A DNA stretch of 64,000 nt from Daejeonella lutea. Lineage in GTDB: Bacteria > Bacteroidota > Bacteroidia > Sphingobacteriales > Sphingobacteriaceae. Positions 44,805 to 53,791 of this stretch are shown one piece after another (the first letter of the stretch is position 1; the number at the start of each line of letters is the position of its first letter). Made by a program: the position numbers and the translations under genes. The stretch spans positions 640,932 to 704,931 of the forward strand of contig NZ_FUYR01000002.1 of assembly GCF_900168015.1 (NCBI RefSeq), written 5' to 3'. The notes under the pieces are model-generated. The model saw only the letters and a program-made list of their open reading frames with translations, ran no database searches and was not told where the DNA came from.

Positions 44805-45887
44805 ATGATAGAAGAGCCAGCTGATTCACAGCAAGAAATTACAGACGGAGAAATCAAAAAAGATAAGTCTCTGCTGTATATGGGTATTGGTTTGGGGGTA
44901 ATCATTCTTGTGATGGGTTACCTCACACTCTTCGTCGACAACTTAAACGGACTATTTTCTAAAAAACAGGAGGTTGTAACCGTAATTGATGATGACAATT
45001 CGAATGCCTTGGATGAGAATGCTAGTATGACCGACGCCGAAGTTCGAACGTCACTCATTAAATTCATAGAAGCATTTTATAATGATCAGCGGAGGGGTTA
45101 CTTTGATCCCCCTAGTTACTTTGCTCCTATTACTCAAACCTACTACAACTATCACAACCTGACTTATAAGCGTTTAAAGGATTTGCACTACAAGCGTAGC
45201 AGTGAAATGCAAAATCTTAAACTTCAATGGATCGTTTCTTCATTAGATTACGACAGAAGTGGAGCCGATCTGATTGCAACTTATTGGGCGAGGGTCAATT
45301 ATGTTAAGCCTGCTGTAAATAAAGAAGAATCTGCCGACGTGAAGTATGAGATGGTTATAAATGAGGAAGGAAAAATCAGCTCTCTCCGCGAAGTAGAGAT
45401 CAAAAATTTGGTGGCATATGATCTTGGCGGTTGGCAGGATAGTATGGCAGGCGAAGAGACCGGATGGGAAGCACAATCCCCTGTAGAACCTGCGGAAAAA
45501 CCAGCAGTATCTCCCGGTTCTGCACCTGCTGAAACTCCAAACCCCGATTCACGCTATGAAGGAAAGCTCTATGATTTAGGAAGCGTTGAAACAGCCCCTG
45601 AGTTTCAGGGTGGTTCTAAAGCGCTAGCAAGATTTCTTGGCTCTGCACTTCGTTATCCCGCCAAGGCCCGTGAAGCTAAAACACAGGGGAAGGTTTATAT
45701 CGGATTTGTCGTTGAAAAAAACGGCTCACTAACAGACTTTAAAGTGATTAAGGGAATTGGAAACGGGTGCGATGAAGAAGCAGTACGAGTATTGAAACTA
45801 TCTCCAGCCTGGAAGCCTGGAACGGCGGAAGGAAAGCCAGTTAGAACTTCATATGTTCAACCGATTACCTATCAGATCAGTGAGTAA
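44805..45887 (+). CDS. TonB C-terminal domain protein with extra periplasmic domain
   Basis: 360 residues: a short acidic cytoplasmic tail, one membrane helix (about 25-47), a soluble domain (about 70-195) with NTF2-like spacing (SLIKFIEAFYNDQRRGYF... YYNYHNLTYKRLKDLHYK), a Pro/Ala-rich linker (about 215-250) and a TonB domain (about 270-355) with PEFQGGSKALARFLGSALRYP and TQGKVYIGFVVEKNGSL. TonB domains transfer energy from the inner membrane to outer-membrane receptors. No exbB or exbD is adjacent. The last 11 bp overlap the convergent mfd gene. The middle-domain assignment is my inference. Confidence 0.85.
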   Translation: MIEEPADSQQEITDGEIKKDKSLLYMGIGLGVIILVMGYLTLFVDNLNGLFSKKQEVVTVIDDDNSNALDENASMTDAEVRTSLIKFIEAFYNDQRRGYFDPPSYFAPITQTYYNYHNLTYKRLKDLHYKRSSEMQNLKLQWIVSSLDYDRSGADLIATYWARVNYVKPAVNKEESADVKYEMVINEEGKISSLREVEIKNLVAYDLGGWQDSMAGEETGWEAQSPVEPAEKPAVSPGSAPAETPNPDSRYEGKLYDLGSVETAPEFQGGSKALARFLGSALRYPAKAREAKTQGKVYIGFVVEKNGSLTDFKVIKGIGNGCDEEAVRVLKLSPAWKPGTAEGKPVRTSYVQPITYQISE

Positions 45888-48800
45888 CGGGTTCTGGCAG
45901 GGCAATTTCCTGGAGCATTTCTATTGCCATATCCAGGGTGCTTACGTGTTCGATTGCCAATCGCAGTGAATTCTTAACTTCTTTCAGATTACAAATTCGG
46001 GGGTGTGCCTGAACAAATTGTAAAACACGGCCGAATTGTTCAGTTTCATAGTACGCAGACTGCTGGTTGCTAATAAAGTAACCTCTCAATACACCTTTTT
46101 TAAACGAGATCTTCTCGAACCCAATCATTTTTCCATACCACTGCAGGCGCCAGGTATTAATTAACTCGACAACCTGGTGGGGTACGGGGCCAAAACGATC
46201 AACAAGCTTTTGCCGGAATTCATCTAAGGCAAGTTCATTTTCGATATTTGATAACTCCGTGTATAGATTGTAACGTTCTGCAATGTTGGTCACATACTCA
46301 TCCGGGATCATTACCTCCAAATCAGTATCAACATGCGTGAATGAAATAAAAGGACGGGGTTTTTCTTCTTTAAAAAGATTTTTAAACTCATCGTCCTTTA
46401 ATTCCTGGATTGCCTCATCCAGTATTTTATGATACATTTCAAACCCTATTTCTGCAATAAAGCCACTCTGCTCGGCGCCAAGAAGGTTTCCGCTTCCGCG
46501 GATATCCAGGTCCCGCATAGCCACATTAAACCCGCTTCCAAGATCTGAGAACTCTTCAATCGCACTAAGCCGCTTGCGCGCCTCATTAGTTAATGTAGAC
46601 AATGGTGGACTTAATAAATAGCAGAATGCTTTTTTATTTGAACGGCCTACCCGTCCGCGCATCTGATGTAAATCGCTGAGACCAAACATATGGGCGTGAT
46701 TTATCAGGATGGTATTTGCATTTGCAATGTCAAGACCGGCTTCGATAATAGTTGTAGCAACTAAAACATCATATTCACCGGAAACAAACTTCAGCATGAC
46801 ATCCTCTAAAGCATCGCCTTCAAGCTGACCATGAGCAATACCAATCCTCGCCTTTGGTACCAGCGTATTAATAAGCCCTCCGAGTTGCATTAAATCCTGG
46901 ACCCTGTTATGGATAAAAAAGATCTGTCCACCGCGGTCTATTTCATACTCTACAGCTTCTTTTATTAACTTTTCATTGAAAACATGTAGTTCAGTAACAA
47001 CCGGCTGCCGGTTTGGCGGCGGCGTACTGATGATACTTAGATCCCTCGCACCCATTAATGAGAAATGCAGTGTTCTCGGAATGGGTGTTGCCGTTAATGT
47101 TAAGGTATCTACATTAGCCCTGAACTGCTTAAGTTTTTCCTTAACCCCCACCCCAAACTTCTGTTCTTCATCGATTATCAATAGCCCCAGATCCTTAAAC
47201 TTTACATCCTTACTGACAATTCGATGAGTTCCAATGATAATATCTACTTTCCCATCCGCTAGCTTCTGCAGCGTTTCTTTGATCTGTTTCGCCGACTTGA
47301 ACCGATTTATATAATCGATTGTGCAGGGAAAATCTGCTAAACGCGCTGTAAAGGTTTTAAAATGCTGTAAAGCTAGAATGGTCGTTGGAACAAGAATCGC
47401 GACTTGCTTACTATCCGCAACTGCTTTAAAAGCTGCACGTATGGCAATCTCTGTTTTGCCAAAACCGACATCACCGCACACCAGTCTATCCATTGGATGC
47501 GGAGACTCCATATCTTTTTTGACATCGGCAGTGGCTTTTACCTGATCGGGAGTATCTTCATAAATAAAAGAAGCTTCCAGCTCAGTCTGCAAATAGGTGT
47601 CAGGTAAAAAAGCAGTTCCCGTTTGTGCTTTTCTGATCGCGTAAAGTTTGATCAGATCCCGGGCTATATCTTTAACTTTTTTTTTAGTTGTTTTTTTTAA
47701 CTTTTCCCATACGTCGGTACCAAGTTTATTCATTTTCGGTATGGTGCCATCTTTTCCCGAATATTTAGAAATTCGGTTAAGTGAGTTTATGTTTACATAA
47801 AGAAGGTCATTGTCTGCATAAACAAGCCGGATCATTTCCTGCGACCGTCCGTTTACATCTACCTTCTCCAATCCGGCATATTTACCAATACCATGGTCGA
47901 TATGCGTGATATAATCGCCTGGTTTTAAATCCCGAAGCTCCTTTAGCGTAATCGCCTGCGAGCGTGTATACCCTTTTTTAAGTTTGTATTTGTAGTATCG
48001 GTCAAATATCTGGTGATCAGTGTAACAGGCAAGTTTCTGTCCATGATCAATGAAGCCCTCCCTGAGAGAGAGATGCACCGGTTTAAATTTTACAGATGGG
48101 TCAATGTCTTCGAAAATGCTGTAAAGCCGTTCGATTTGTTTTGAGGAATCCGTAAAAATGAGATTTTCGAGCCCGGCTTTTTCATTCTCCTTGAAGTTAT
48201 GAATTAGAAGACTGAAATCTTTGTTGAAAGAGGGCTGCGGTTTAATATCGAGAGATATTGTCGAAGTTGCTTCATAGAAGAATTGCTTCCCAAATTCCAC
48301 AATGGCAAAATCCCTGAGCTGGTCGGCAAGTAATTTCTCATCCGTAAAATTGAATTTTGGATCTATCCATTGAGGGTTTTGGTTCTTGTCTTCAGCAGAT
48401 AAAGCTTTCCAAAACTCAACGGCCTTTTTAAACCCGGTTTTAACGACATCAAGAGTAAATTGAACATCTTTGAACCAGACAAGAGTATCCTTTTCGATGT
48501 ATTCAAGTAGGGAAATGTTATGGTCCGTGAGGAATTTTGATTGTACGTTAGGAACGATGGTAATGCTCTTAACCTGCTCCACAGATAACTGATCTTCTAT
48601 TTCGAATGTCCTGATACTTTCTATGTAATCACCAAAGAATTCTACGCGGTAAGGGAGATCATGAGAAAATGAAAATATATCCACAATACCCCCCCGAACA
48701 GAGAATTGACCGGGCTCATATACGAAATCGACTCGCTCAAAATCGTACTCAACCAGGAACTCATTGATAAAATCGATGCTCAGTTTATTACCAGTAGCGA

Positions 48801-49236
48801 TCTCCAGGGTGTTTTTTTCAAGTGCATCGCGGTCGATTACCTTTTCTGCAAGAGCCTCAGGGTATGTAACAATGATCTTTCCAAATTCGCTTGAATGTAT
48901 TAGCTCGTTCAGAACTTCCGCTCTTTGCAGAACATTACTGCTATCGACCTGTGTAAATTCAAATGATTTGCGGAATGATGACGGGAAGAGCAGAACCTCC
49001 TTCTCAAGCAGGTTTTCCAAATCACTCAGAAAATAAGCTGCTTCCTCGCGCTCTGGGAGTACGAATATCATGTGACGGTGCTGCAAAAAGTACAAAGCTG
49101 TAGCAAGTACCGAATCGCTTGACCCGATAAGACCTCTTAGATGTACCCGTTGATTTCCGCCGGCTTTAAGGGCTTCTGCCATGCTGGCCACACGGGGATC
49201 CGACTTGTACTGATTTAAAATATCCCGGATAGTCAC
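45877..49236 (-). CDS. mfd: Transcription-repair coupling factor Mfd
   Basis: ATP-dependent translocase of 1119 residues that removes RNA polymerase stalled at DNA lesions and recruits UvrA. N-terminal UvrB-like region, RNAP-interacting domain around GDYITHIDHGIGKYAGLEKV, then helicase motifs GDVGFGKTEIAIRA, IGTHRI, IIDEEQKFGVG, LTATPIPRTLHFSLMGARD and MRGRVGRSNKKA, and a C-terminal TRCF domain. The start is GTG at 49236 (VTIRDILNQYKSDPR). The 229-bp upstream spacer holds two inverted repeats. Confidence 0.97.
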   Translation of the reverse strand: MTIRDILNQYKSDPRVASMAEALKAGGNQRVHLRGLIGSSDSVLATALYFLQHRHMIFVLPEREEAAYFLSDLENLLEKEVLLFPSSFRKSFEFTQVDSSNVLQRAEVLNELIHSSEFGKIIVTYPEALAEKVIDRDALEKNTLEIATGNKLSIDFINEFLVEYDFERVDFVYEPGQFSVRGGIVDIFSFSHDLPYRVEFFGDYIESIRTFEIEDQLSVEQVKSITIVPNVQSKFLTDHNISLLEYIEKDTLVWFKDVQFTLDVVKTGFKKAVEFWKALSAEDKNQNPQWIDPKFNFTDEKLLADQLRDFAIVEFGKQFFYEATSTISLDIKPQPSFNKDFSLLIHNFKENEKAGLENLIFTDSSKQIERLYSIFEDIDPSVKFKPVHLSLREGFIDHGQKLACYTDHQIFDRYYKYKLKKGYTRSQAITLKELRDLKPGDYITHIDHGIGKYAGLEKVDVNGRSQEMIRLVYADNDLLYVNINSLNRISKYSGKDGTIPKMNKLGTDVWEKLKKTTKKKVKDIARDLIKLYAIRKAQTGTAFLPDTYLQTELEASFIYEDTPDQVKATADVKKDMESPHPMDRLVCGDVGFGKTEIAIRAAFKAVADSKQVAILVPTTILALQHFKTFTARLADFPCTIDYINRFKSAKQIKETLQKLADGKVDIIIGTHRIVSKDVKFKDLGLLIIDEEQKFGVGVKEKLKQFRANVDTLTLTATPIPRTLHFSLMGARDLSIISTPPPNRQPVVTELHVFNEKLIKEAVEYEIDRGGQIFFIHNRVQDLMQLGGLINTLVPKARIGIAHGQLEGDALEDVMLKFVSGEYDVLVATTIIEAGLDIANANTILINHAHMFGLSDLHQMRGRVGRSNKKAFCYLLSPPLSTLTNEARKRLSAIEEFSDLGSGFNVAMRDLDIRGSGNLLGAEQSGFIAEIGFEMYHKILDEAIQELKDDEFKNLFKEEKPRPFISFTHVDTDLEVMIPDEYVTNIAERYNLYTELSNIENELALDEFRQKLVDRFGPVPHQVVELINTWRLQWYGKMIGFEKISFKKGVLRGYFISNQQSAYYETEQFGRVLQFVQAHPRICNLKEVKNSLRLAIEHVSTLDMAIEMLQEIALPEPVTH

Positions 49237-49261
49237 ACGCTGTATTTCGGAGGCAAATATA

Positions 49262-49302
49262 CATTAATCAAATAAAATCATAGGTCAGCTATTTGATTAA
49301 TG
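49262..49302. repeat. 13-bp perfect inverted repeat
   Basis: CATTAATCAAATA (49262-49274) and its exact reverse complement (49290-49302) are separated by 15 bp. It lies in the divergent region just upstream of mfd, where an operator for a dimeric regulator or an RNA hairpin is possible. Confidence 0.75.
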
Positions 49303-49317
49303 CGATTCGCTTTACGT

Positions 49318-49346
49318 TTCTATTAAATAAACTATATTTAATAGAA
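49318..49346. repeat. 12-bp perfect inverted repeat
   Basis: TTCTATTAAATA (49318-49329) and its reverse complement (49335-49346) flank a 5-bp spacer. It is AT-only in its centre and lies between mfd and the DUF4199 gene, 15 bp beyond the first repeat. AT-rich palindromes are more likely by chance than GC-containing ones. Confidence 0.65.
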
Positions 49347-49465
49347 TTTACTTGTTCTTTAGAGTTAAAAAATAACAAATTCAACAGCGCTTGTCGAAAA
49401 CAGTTGTTAGACTTTTGTGTTTAAATATGCAGTTAAACATGTAATAAATCTAAACACACATCACA

Positions 49466-49882
49466 ATGGGAAATGCAGCAAAATACGGAATAATAATAGG
49501 GGTGCTAAGCGGTATATGGATTCTCGTTATGCACTTTGCAGGAGTTTATGCTAAAGATGCGACAACTGGCACCACCAGCATGGAATGGATGGAATGGGCC
49601 TCAATGTTAATCCCAGCCATTGGGCTTTATTTGGGAATTAAGAGTTATAGAGACCATATTTCTGGAGGCAAAATGGAGTTTTTTGAAGGTCTGTTCGAGG
49701 GGTTTAAGATAATTATCATCGGTGGAGTTATCGCCGCATTCTTTGCGATCGTTTATGTCCAGCTTAATATTAGTGTATTGAATACAGACTATATGTACCG
49801 TATAAGCGCTGCGGTATTAATAGGTATATTATTTAACCTGGCTATATCGCTAATGTTAATGAATAAACAGAAACACTTGTAA
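49466..49882 (+). CDS. DUF4199 family membrane protein
   Basis: 138 residues with four membrane helices (about 8-28, 45-62, 83-105, 112-130). It matches the DUF4199 family common in Bacteroidota, with no known function; ISGGKMEFFEGLFEGFKI is the conserved loop between helices. Its stop overlaps the next start (TAATG). A -7-like GACTTTTG lies about 55 bp upstream. Confidence 0.82.
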   Translation: MGNAAKYGIIIGVLSGIWILVMHFAGVYAKDATTGTTSMEWMEWASMLIPAIGLYLGIKSYRDHISGGKMEFFEGLFEGFKIIIIGGVIAAFFAIVYVQLNISVLNTDYMYRISAAVLIGILFNLAISLMLMNKQKHL

Positions 49883-50202
49883 TGCTTAAGAAATGGCCTC
49901 TTGAACTTATTATTTGGTCAGGGGCCATTTTGATATTAACTATTTCCTACCCTAAAACGGTTAATCATTTTACAATTTGCCCGATCGAGAACTTGGGGTT
50001 TTCATGGTGTCCTGGCTGCGGCCTGGGGCGGTCCATTAGTTACTTGTTACACGGAGAATTGAAGTTATCTTTTGAACACCATTGGTTTGGTGTTCCAGCA
50101 CTTTGCATTCTAATTTTCAGGATAGTGCAATTATTCAAAAAATTCGCTTTAAATTTAATGAGTAAAAACAGCTTCTATTATGGAAAAAGATCTGCTCATT
50201 AA
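49882..50202 (+). CDS. DUF2752 family small membrane protein
   Basis: 106 residues. The motif CPIENLGFSWCPGCGLGRSI is the DUF2752 hallmark (CPGCGxxR, here with an extra upstream Cys), followed by a membrane segment (ALCILIFRIVQLF). Function unknown. It begins in the DUF4199 stop codon, and its last 23 bases overlap the TM2 gene in another frame. Confidence 0.85.
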   Translation: MLKKWPLELIIWSGAILILTISYPKTVNHFTICPIENLGFSWCPGCGLGRSISYLLHGELKLSFEHHWFGVPALCILIFRIVQLFKKFALNLMSKNSFYYGKRSAH

Positions 50203-50545
50203 CCTAAGGGGCATGAGCCCGGAAGAATACTCTTACCTAAAGCAGGTGATGACTGGTATGGACGAGCGCCAGGCCCAAAATTTTGTCATGTTTTATTCCG
50301 GCAAGCGTAAGAGTCCCCAGGACATTTTATTGTTTACTATTCTTGGGTTTTTGGGGATTGCTGGGATTCAGCGTTTTGTTGTTGGCCAGATGGGAATGGG
50401 GATCTTATATATTTTAACTGCGGGTTTATGTTTCATCGGCACTATCGTTGATGTTATCAACCACAAATCTATTGCCACCGATTATAACCAAAAAGCTGCA
50501 TATGAAAGCTTGCAGATGGTGAAAATGATGGCACCAACGGTTTAG
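50180..50545 (+). CDS. TM2 domain-containing membrane protein
   Basis: 121 residues. A soluble N-terminal part (1-48) is followed by the TM2 domain: DILLFTILGFLGIAGIQRFVVGQMGMGILYILTAG, with two membrane helices joined by a short turn and a following GTIVDVINHKS. TM2 proteins are widespread and of unknown function. It is the third gene in the DUF4199-DUF2752-TM2 unit and overlaps its neighbour by 23 bp. Confidence 0.88.
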   Translation: MEKDLLINLRGMSPEEYSYLKQVMTGMDERQAQNFVMFYSGKRKSPQDILLFTILGFLGIAGIQRFVVGQMGMGILYILTAGLCFIGTIVDVINHKSIATDYNQKAAYESLQMVKMMAPTV

Positions 50546-50690
50546 TAAATTTAAATAAGGTTCGCAACTTCGGTCGAATAAAGCTAAGAAGTAGATTTAC
50601 CAACAGTAAAACAGACATTTCTATATTCACACCATCAGGGTTACAGGATTTTGGATAAAGACCTGGAAACTGATACCCCCCTTCTCTCAC

Positions 50691-51788
50691 ATGATACTCC
50701 GGGAACTTACCACCTTTCTTGAAACCCTGGCGCCACTTGCCTATCAGGAAGATTATGACAATTCCGGTTTAATAGTTGGTGATCCTGAAAAAGAAGTTAA
50801 CGGTGCAATTATTTCACTTGATTGCACGGAGGCGGTTGTCGATGAGGCAATTGCGAAGGGTCTAAACCTTATTATTTCTCATCATCCCATAGTTTTCCGG
50901 GGCTTGAAGAAGTTTAATGGTAAAAACTACGTCGAGCGCGTTGTAATGAAGGCTATTAAACATGACATTGCCCTATATGCCATCCACACCAACTTTGATA
51001 ATGTTATTGCCGGAGTAAATAAGATGATCTGTGACAAACTTCGAGTGAAGGATGTCCGAATATTGAAACCCAAGGAGAACACACTTAAAAAGCTGGTAAC
51101 ATTTTGCCCAGGAGATGATGCAGAATTTGTCCGGAAGGCAGTATTTGATGCAGGGGCAGGCTGGATAGGAAATTATTCAGAATGCAGTTACAATATTGAA
51201 GGCGTCGGAACATTCAAGGCAGAAAATGGTGCAGACCCTCACGTAGGGGAAATTGGTAAACGCCACGAGGAAAATGAAGTAAGAATAGAAACCATTTACC
51301 CTGCGCACATTGAGCGGCGTGTTATAGCGTCATTGATTGAGGCACATCCATATGAAGAAGTAGCTTATGACATATACCCGATAAGTAATCCATATCAAGA
51401 GGTGGGTTCCGGGATGATTGGAAATCTGAACGTGGATGAGGACGAGGTTGATTTTCTAAACCGGGTTAAAGAAAAGCTTAACGCTAAAGTAATAAGACAT
51501 ACAGCTCTCAGAGGAAAAAAGATTCGAAGGGTTGCTGTTTGTGGTGGTTCGGGCAGCTTTCTGTTAAGCAATGCTATTAGTGCAGGTGCTGACATTTTTA
51601 TAACAGCAGACTTTAAATATCACGAGTTTTTTGATTCGGAGGGAAAAATCGTTATCGCTGATGTGGGACATTTTGAAAGTGAGCAGTTTACGCAGGAATT
51701 ATTGTTGGAGTTAATTACAGAAAAATTTCCTAACTTTGCACTCCGTTTAACCGTACAAAACACAAACCCCATAAATTATTTGATTTAA
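50691..51788 (+). CDS. Nif3-like dinuclear metal centre protein
   Basis: 365 residues of the Nif3/YbgI (DUF34, GTP cyclohydrolase I type 2-like) family. Metal-binding motifs LIISHHPIVFRGLK and AIHTNFDNVIAGVN and the C-terminal DVGHFESEQF are present. A middle insertion of roughly 130 residues (about 120-255), typical of the long form, separates the two halves. The enzymatic activity is not settled. It overlaps the zinc-ribbon protein gene by 1 bp, a pairing often seen in bacteria. Confidence 0.92.
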   Translation: MILRELTTFLETLAPLAYQEDYDNSGLIVGDPEKEVNGAIISLDCTEAVVDEAIAKGLNLIISHHPIVFRGLKKFNGKNYVERVVMKAIKHDIALYAIHTNFDNVIAGVNKMICDKLRVKDVRILKPKENTLKKLVTFCPGDDAEFVRKAVFDAGAGWIGNYSECSYNIEGVGTFKAENGADPHVGEIGKRHEENEVRIETIYPAHIERRVIASLIEAHPYEEVAYDIYPISNPYQEVGSGMIGNLNVDEDEVDFLNRVKEKLNAKVIRHTALRGKKIRRVAVCGGSGSFLLSNAISAGADIFITADFKYHEFFDSEGKIVIADVGHFESEQFTQELLLELITEKFPNFALRLTVQNTNPINYLI

Positions 51789-52534
51789 TGGAACAAACAG
51801 TAGAAGAGAAATTAAAGGCGCTATTCGAACTTCAGACCCTTCATACCCAGATAGACAAAATTCGTCAAACACGCGGTGAACTTCCCATGGAAGTTGCCGA
51901 TCTTGAAGATGAAGTTGCTGGTTTAGAGACCCGGATACAAAAAATAAAGGCGGAGCTTGATGAACTTGAGGATTCAATCGTAACCCGCAAGAATATGATC
52001 AAGGAAGCTTTGGCTGCAACCAAGAAATATGAAGTTCAACTTGGCGATGTAAAGAACAACCGCGAGTACGATGCAATTTCAAAAGAAATTGAAATTCAGG
52101 GCTTAGAGGTTCAGGTTTCTGAGAAGAAAATCAAGGAGCATACGTTCGAAATTCAGAACAAGACTGAGATCTACGAAAAAGCATTAGCTAATATCACAGA
52201 ACGTAAAAAGGATCTGGAAATTAAAAAAGCAGAGCTTGATACAATAACGGCTGAAACTGAAAAGGAAGAAGCAAGTATTATTCACAAGGCAGATGATGCT
52301 GAGAAACACATAGAAGAACGGTTGTTAATTGCCTACAATCGCTTGCGAAATAACGCAAAGAACGGGTTGGCAGTAGTTACGATTCAACGTGATTCTTGTT
52401 CTGGCTGTTTCAACCAAATACCCCCACAAAGACAATTAGATATCCGTCAGCGCAAAAGAATTATTGTTTGCGAGCACTGCGGAAGAATTATTGTTGATGA
52501 GGGCTTTGCACTGGAAGAAGCGCCAAGCGCTTAA
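51788..52534 (+). CDS. Coiled-coil zinc-ribbon protein (C4-type, zf-RING_7/DUF164)
   Basis: 248 residues: a long antiparallel coiled coil (about 5-180) and a C-terminal C4 zinc ribbon with CSGCFNQIP and CEHCGRI. It resembles the CT398/FlxA-like CdsZ family, thought to be nucleic-acid or complex adaptors. It starts in the Nif3 stop codon (TAATG) and is followed by a clear terminator. Confidence 0.9.
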   Translation: MEQTVEEKLKALFELQTLHTQIDKIRQTRGELPMEVADLEDEVAGLETRIQKIKAELDELEDSIVTRKNMIKEALAATKKYEVQLGDVKNNREYDAISKEIEIQGLEVQVSEKKIKEHTFEIQNKTEIYEKALANITERKKDLEIKKAELDTITAETEKEEASIIHKADDAEKHIEERLLIAYNRLRNNAKNGLAVVTIQRDSCSGCFNQIPPQRQLDIRQRKRIIVCEHCGRIIVDEGFALEEAPSA

Positions 52535-52550
52535 TAACAACTACTTATAA

Positions 52551-52582
52551 AAAAAGCGATCAGATATCTGATCGCTTTTTTT
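52551..52582. terminator. Bidirectional intrinsic terminator
   Basis: AAAAAGCGATCAG pairs exactly with CTGATCGCTTTTT around ATAT, giving a 30-bp palindrome with T-tracts in both directions. It lies between the zinc-ribbon gene and the convergent KAS III-like gene, so it serves both. Confidence 0.92.
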
Positions 52583-52634
52583 GTGCCCGTAGCATTTTTA
52601 GCCAACACTTTTTAAAAATATATATTCTAATTTC

Positions 52635-53711
52635 TTAAAACTGATAGACCATGGCGTTGATGTTCATTCCAGCCCCTACTGAAGCTAGTGCGATCCGGTC
52701 GCCAGTGTTAAACGTGTGGGCTTTCATCTGATTTTTCATGATTAGGTCCAATAGCGTCGGTATAGTTGCAACAGAACTGTTTCCGAAAGTACTTATTGTC
52801 ATCGGCATTACGTCGTGAGGTGCCTCACGAACTCCGTAAAGTTTGAACAATCGTTTCAAAATAGCTTCATCCATTTTTCCATTGGCCTGATGTACGAGTA
52901 CTTTCTTGACCTCGTTTATATCCGTTCCCGATTTTTGAAGGGCCTGCTGGATTACAAGCGGAACGTTTTTAAGTGCATACTCATATATCTTTCGGCCATC
53001 CATTTTTATGTATTGCTCATCAGATATGAAATCCGGATTACTAGACTTATCGGAGTAGAGGTAATATGCTTCTTCAAACGTATGTGTTTGAGTTTTATGA
53101 GAAAGGATTCCGCTTCCATTAGTTTCCTGAGCTTCTAGGATGGTGGCTCCAGCTCCATCAGCAAAAATCATACTATCCCGATCGTGGGGGTCAGTTACCC
53201 TCGAAAGTGTTTCAGTGCCAATGACCAGGATTCTCTTTGCATCACCCGAGCGTATAAAATAATCAGCCTGAATCATACCTTGAAGCCAGCCAGGGCATCC
53301 AAATGGTAAGTCGTAAGCAACACAATCGGGGTTCTTGATACCTAATTTATGTTTGATCCTCGATCCCAGGGTTGGAATCACATCTGGTCGGGTACTCCCA
53401 GGAGCAATGTCACCAAAATTATGTGCCACTATTACATAATCCAGAGTTTCCGGATCAATTTTGGAAGATTCTAGTGCGTCAAGGGCCGCCAGATAACCAA
53501 GGTCGGACGCGCGATGATCCGGATCTGCGTAACGGCGTTCTTCAATTTCGGTAATGTCTTGAAATTTGGAAATTATCTCGCTGTTTTCCCGCAAAATGGC
53601 TTCGCCATTTTTTTCGTAGAAGTTGTGTTCCAAAAAGTGACTGTTTGATACAATGTTAGACGGTGTATAATTGCCCGTACCAACAATAACTGACTTGATA
53701 TTGGAGCTCAT
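52635..53711 (-). CDS. Beta-ketoacyl-ACP synthase III (FabH-like)
   Basis: 358 residues of the thiolase fold with the catalytic triad C139 (FGCPGW), H274 (VHQANG) and N311 (STFGNSS). It condenses an acyl-CoA with malonyl-ACP. It is longer than most FabH proteins and lies away from acpP, fabF or fabD, so it may serve a special chain-starting reaction and not the main FAS pathway (inference). It is flanked by the terminator at 52551 and a radical SAM gene that reads the same way. Confidence 0.87.
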   Translation of the reverse strand: MSSNIKSVIVGTGNYTPSNIVSNSHFLEHNFYEKNGEAILRENSEIISKFQDITEIEERRYADPDHRASDLGYLAALDALESSKIDPETLDYVIVAHNFGDIAPGSTRPDVIPTLGSRIKHKLGIKNPDCVAYDLPFGCPGWLQGMIQADYFIRSGDAKRILVIGTETLSRVTDPHDRDSMIFADGAGATILEAQETNGSGILSHKTQTHTFEEAYYLYSDKSSNPDFISDEQYIKMDGRKIYEYALKNVPLVIQQALQKSGTDINEVKKVLVHQANGKMDEAILKRLFKLYGVREAPHDVMPMTISTFGNSSVATIPTLLDLIMKNQMKAHTFNTGDRIALASVGAGMNINAMVYQF

Positions 53712-53791
53712 TTAAGAGATTTTATACTGAATACTATTATGGTTTAGTGTATTAAAGGTAAGCTATTTCATTTAAATACAAATATTGGCAA

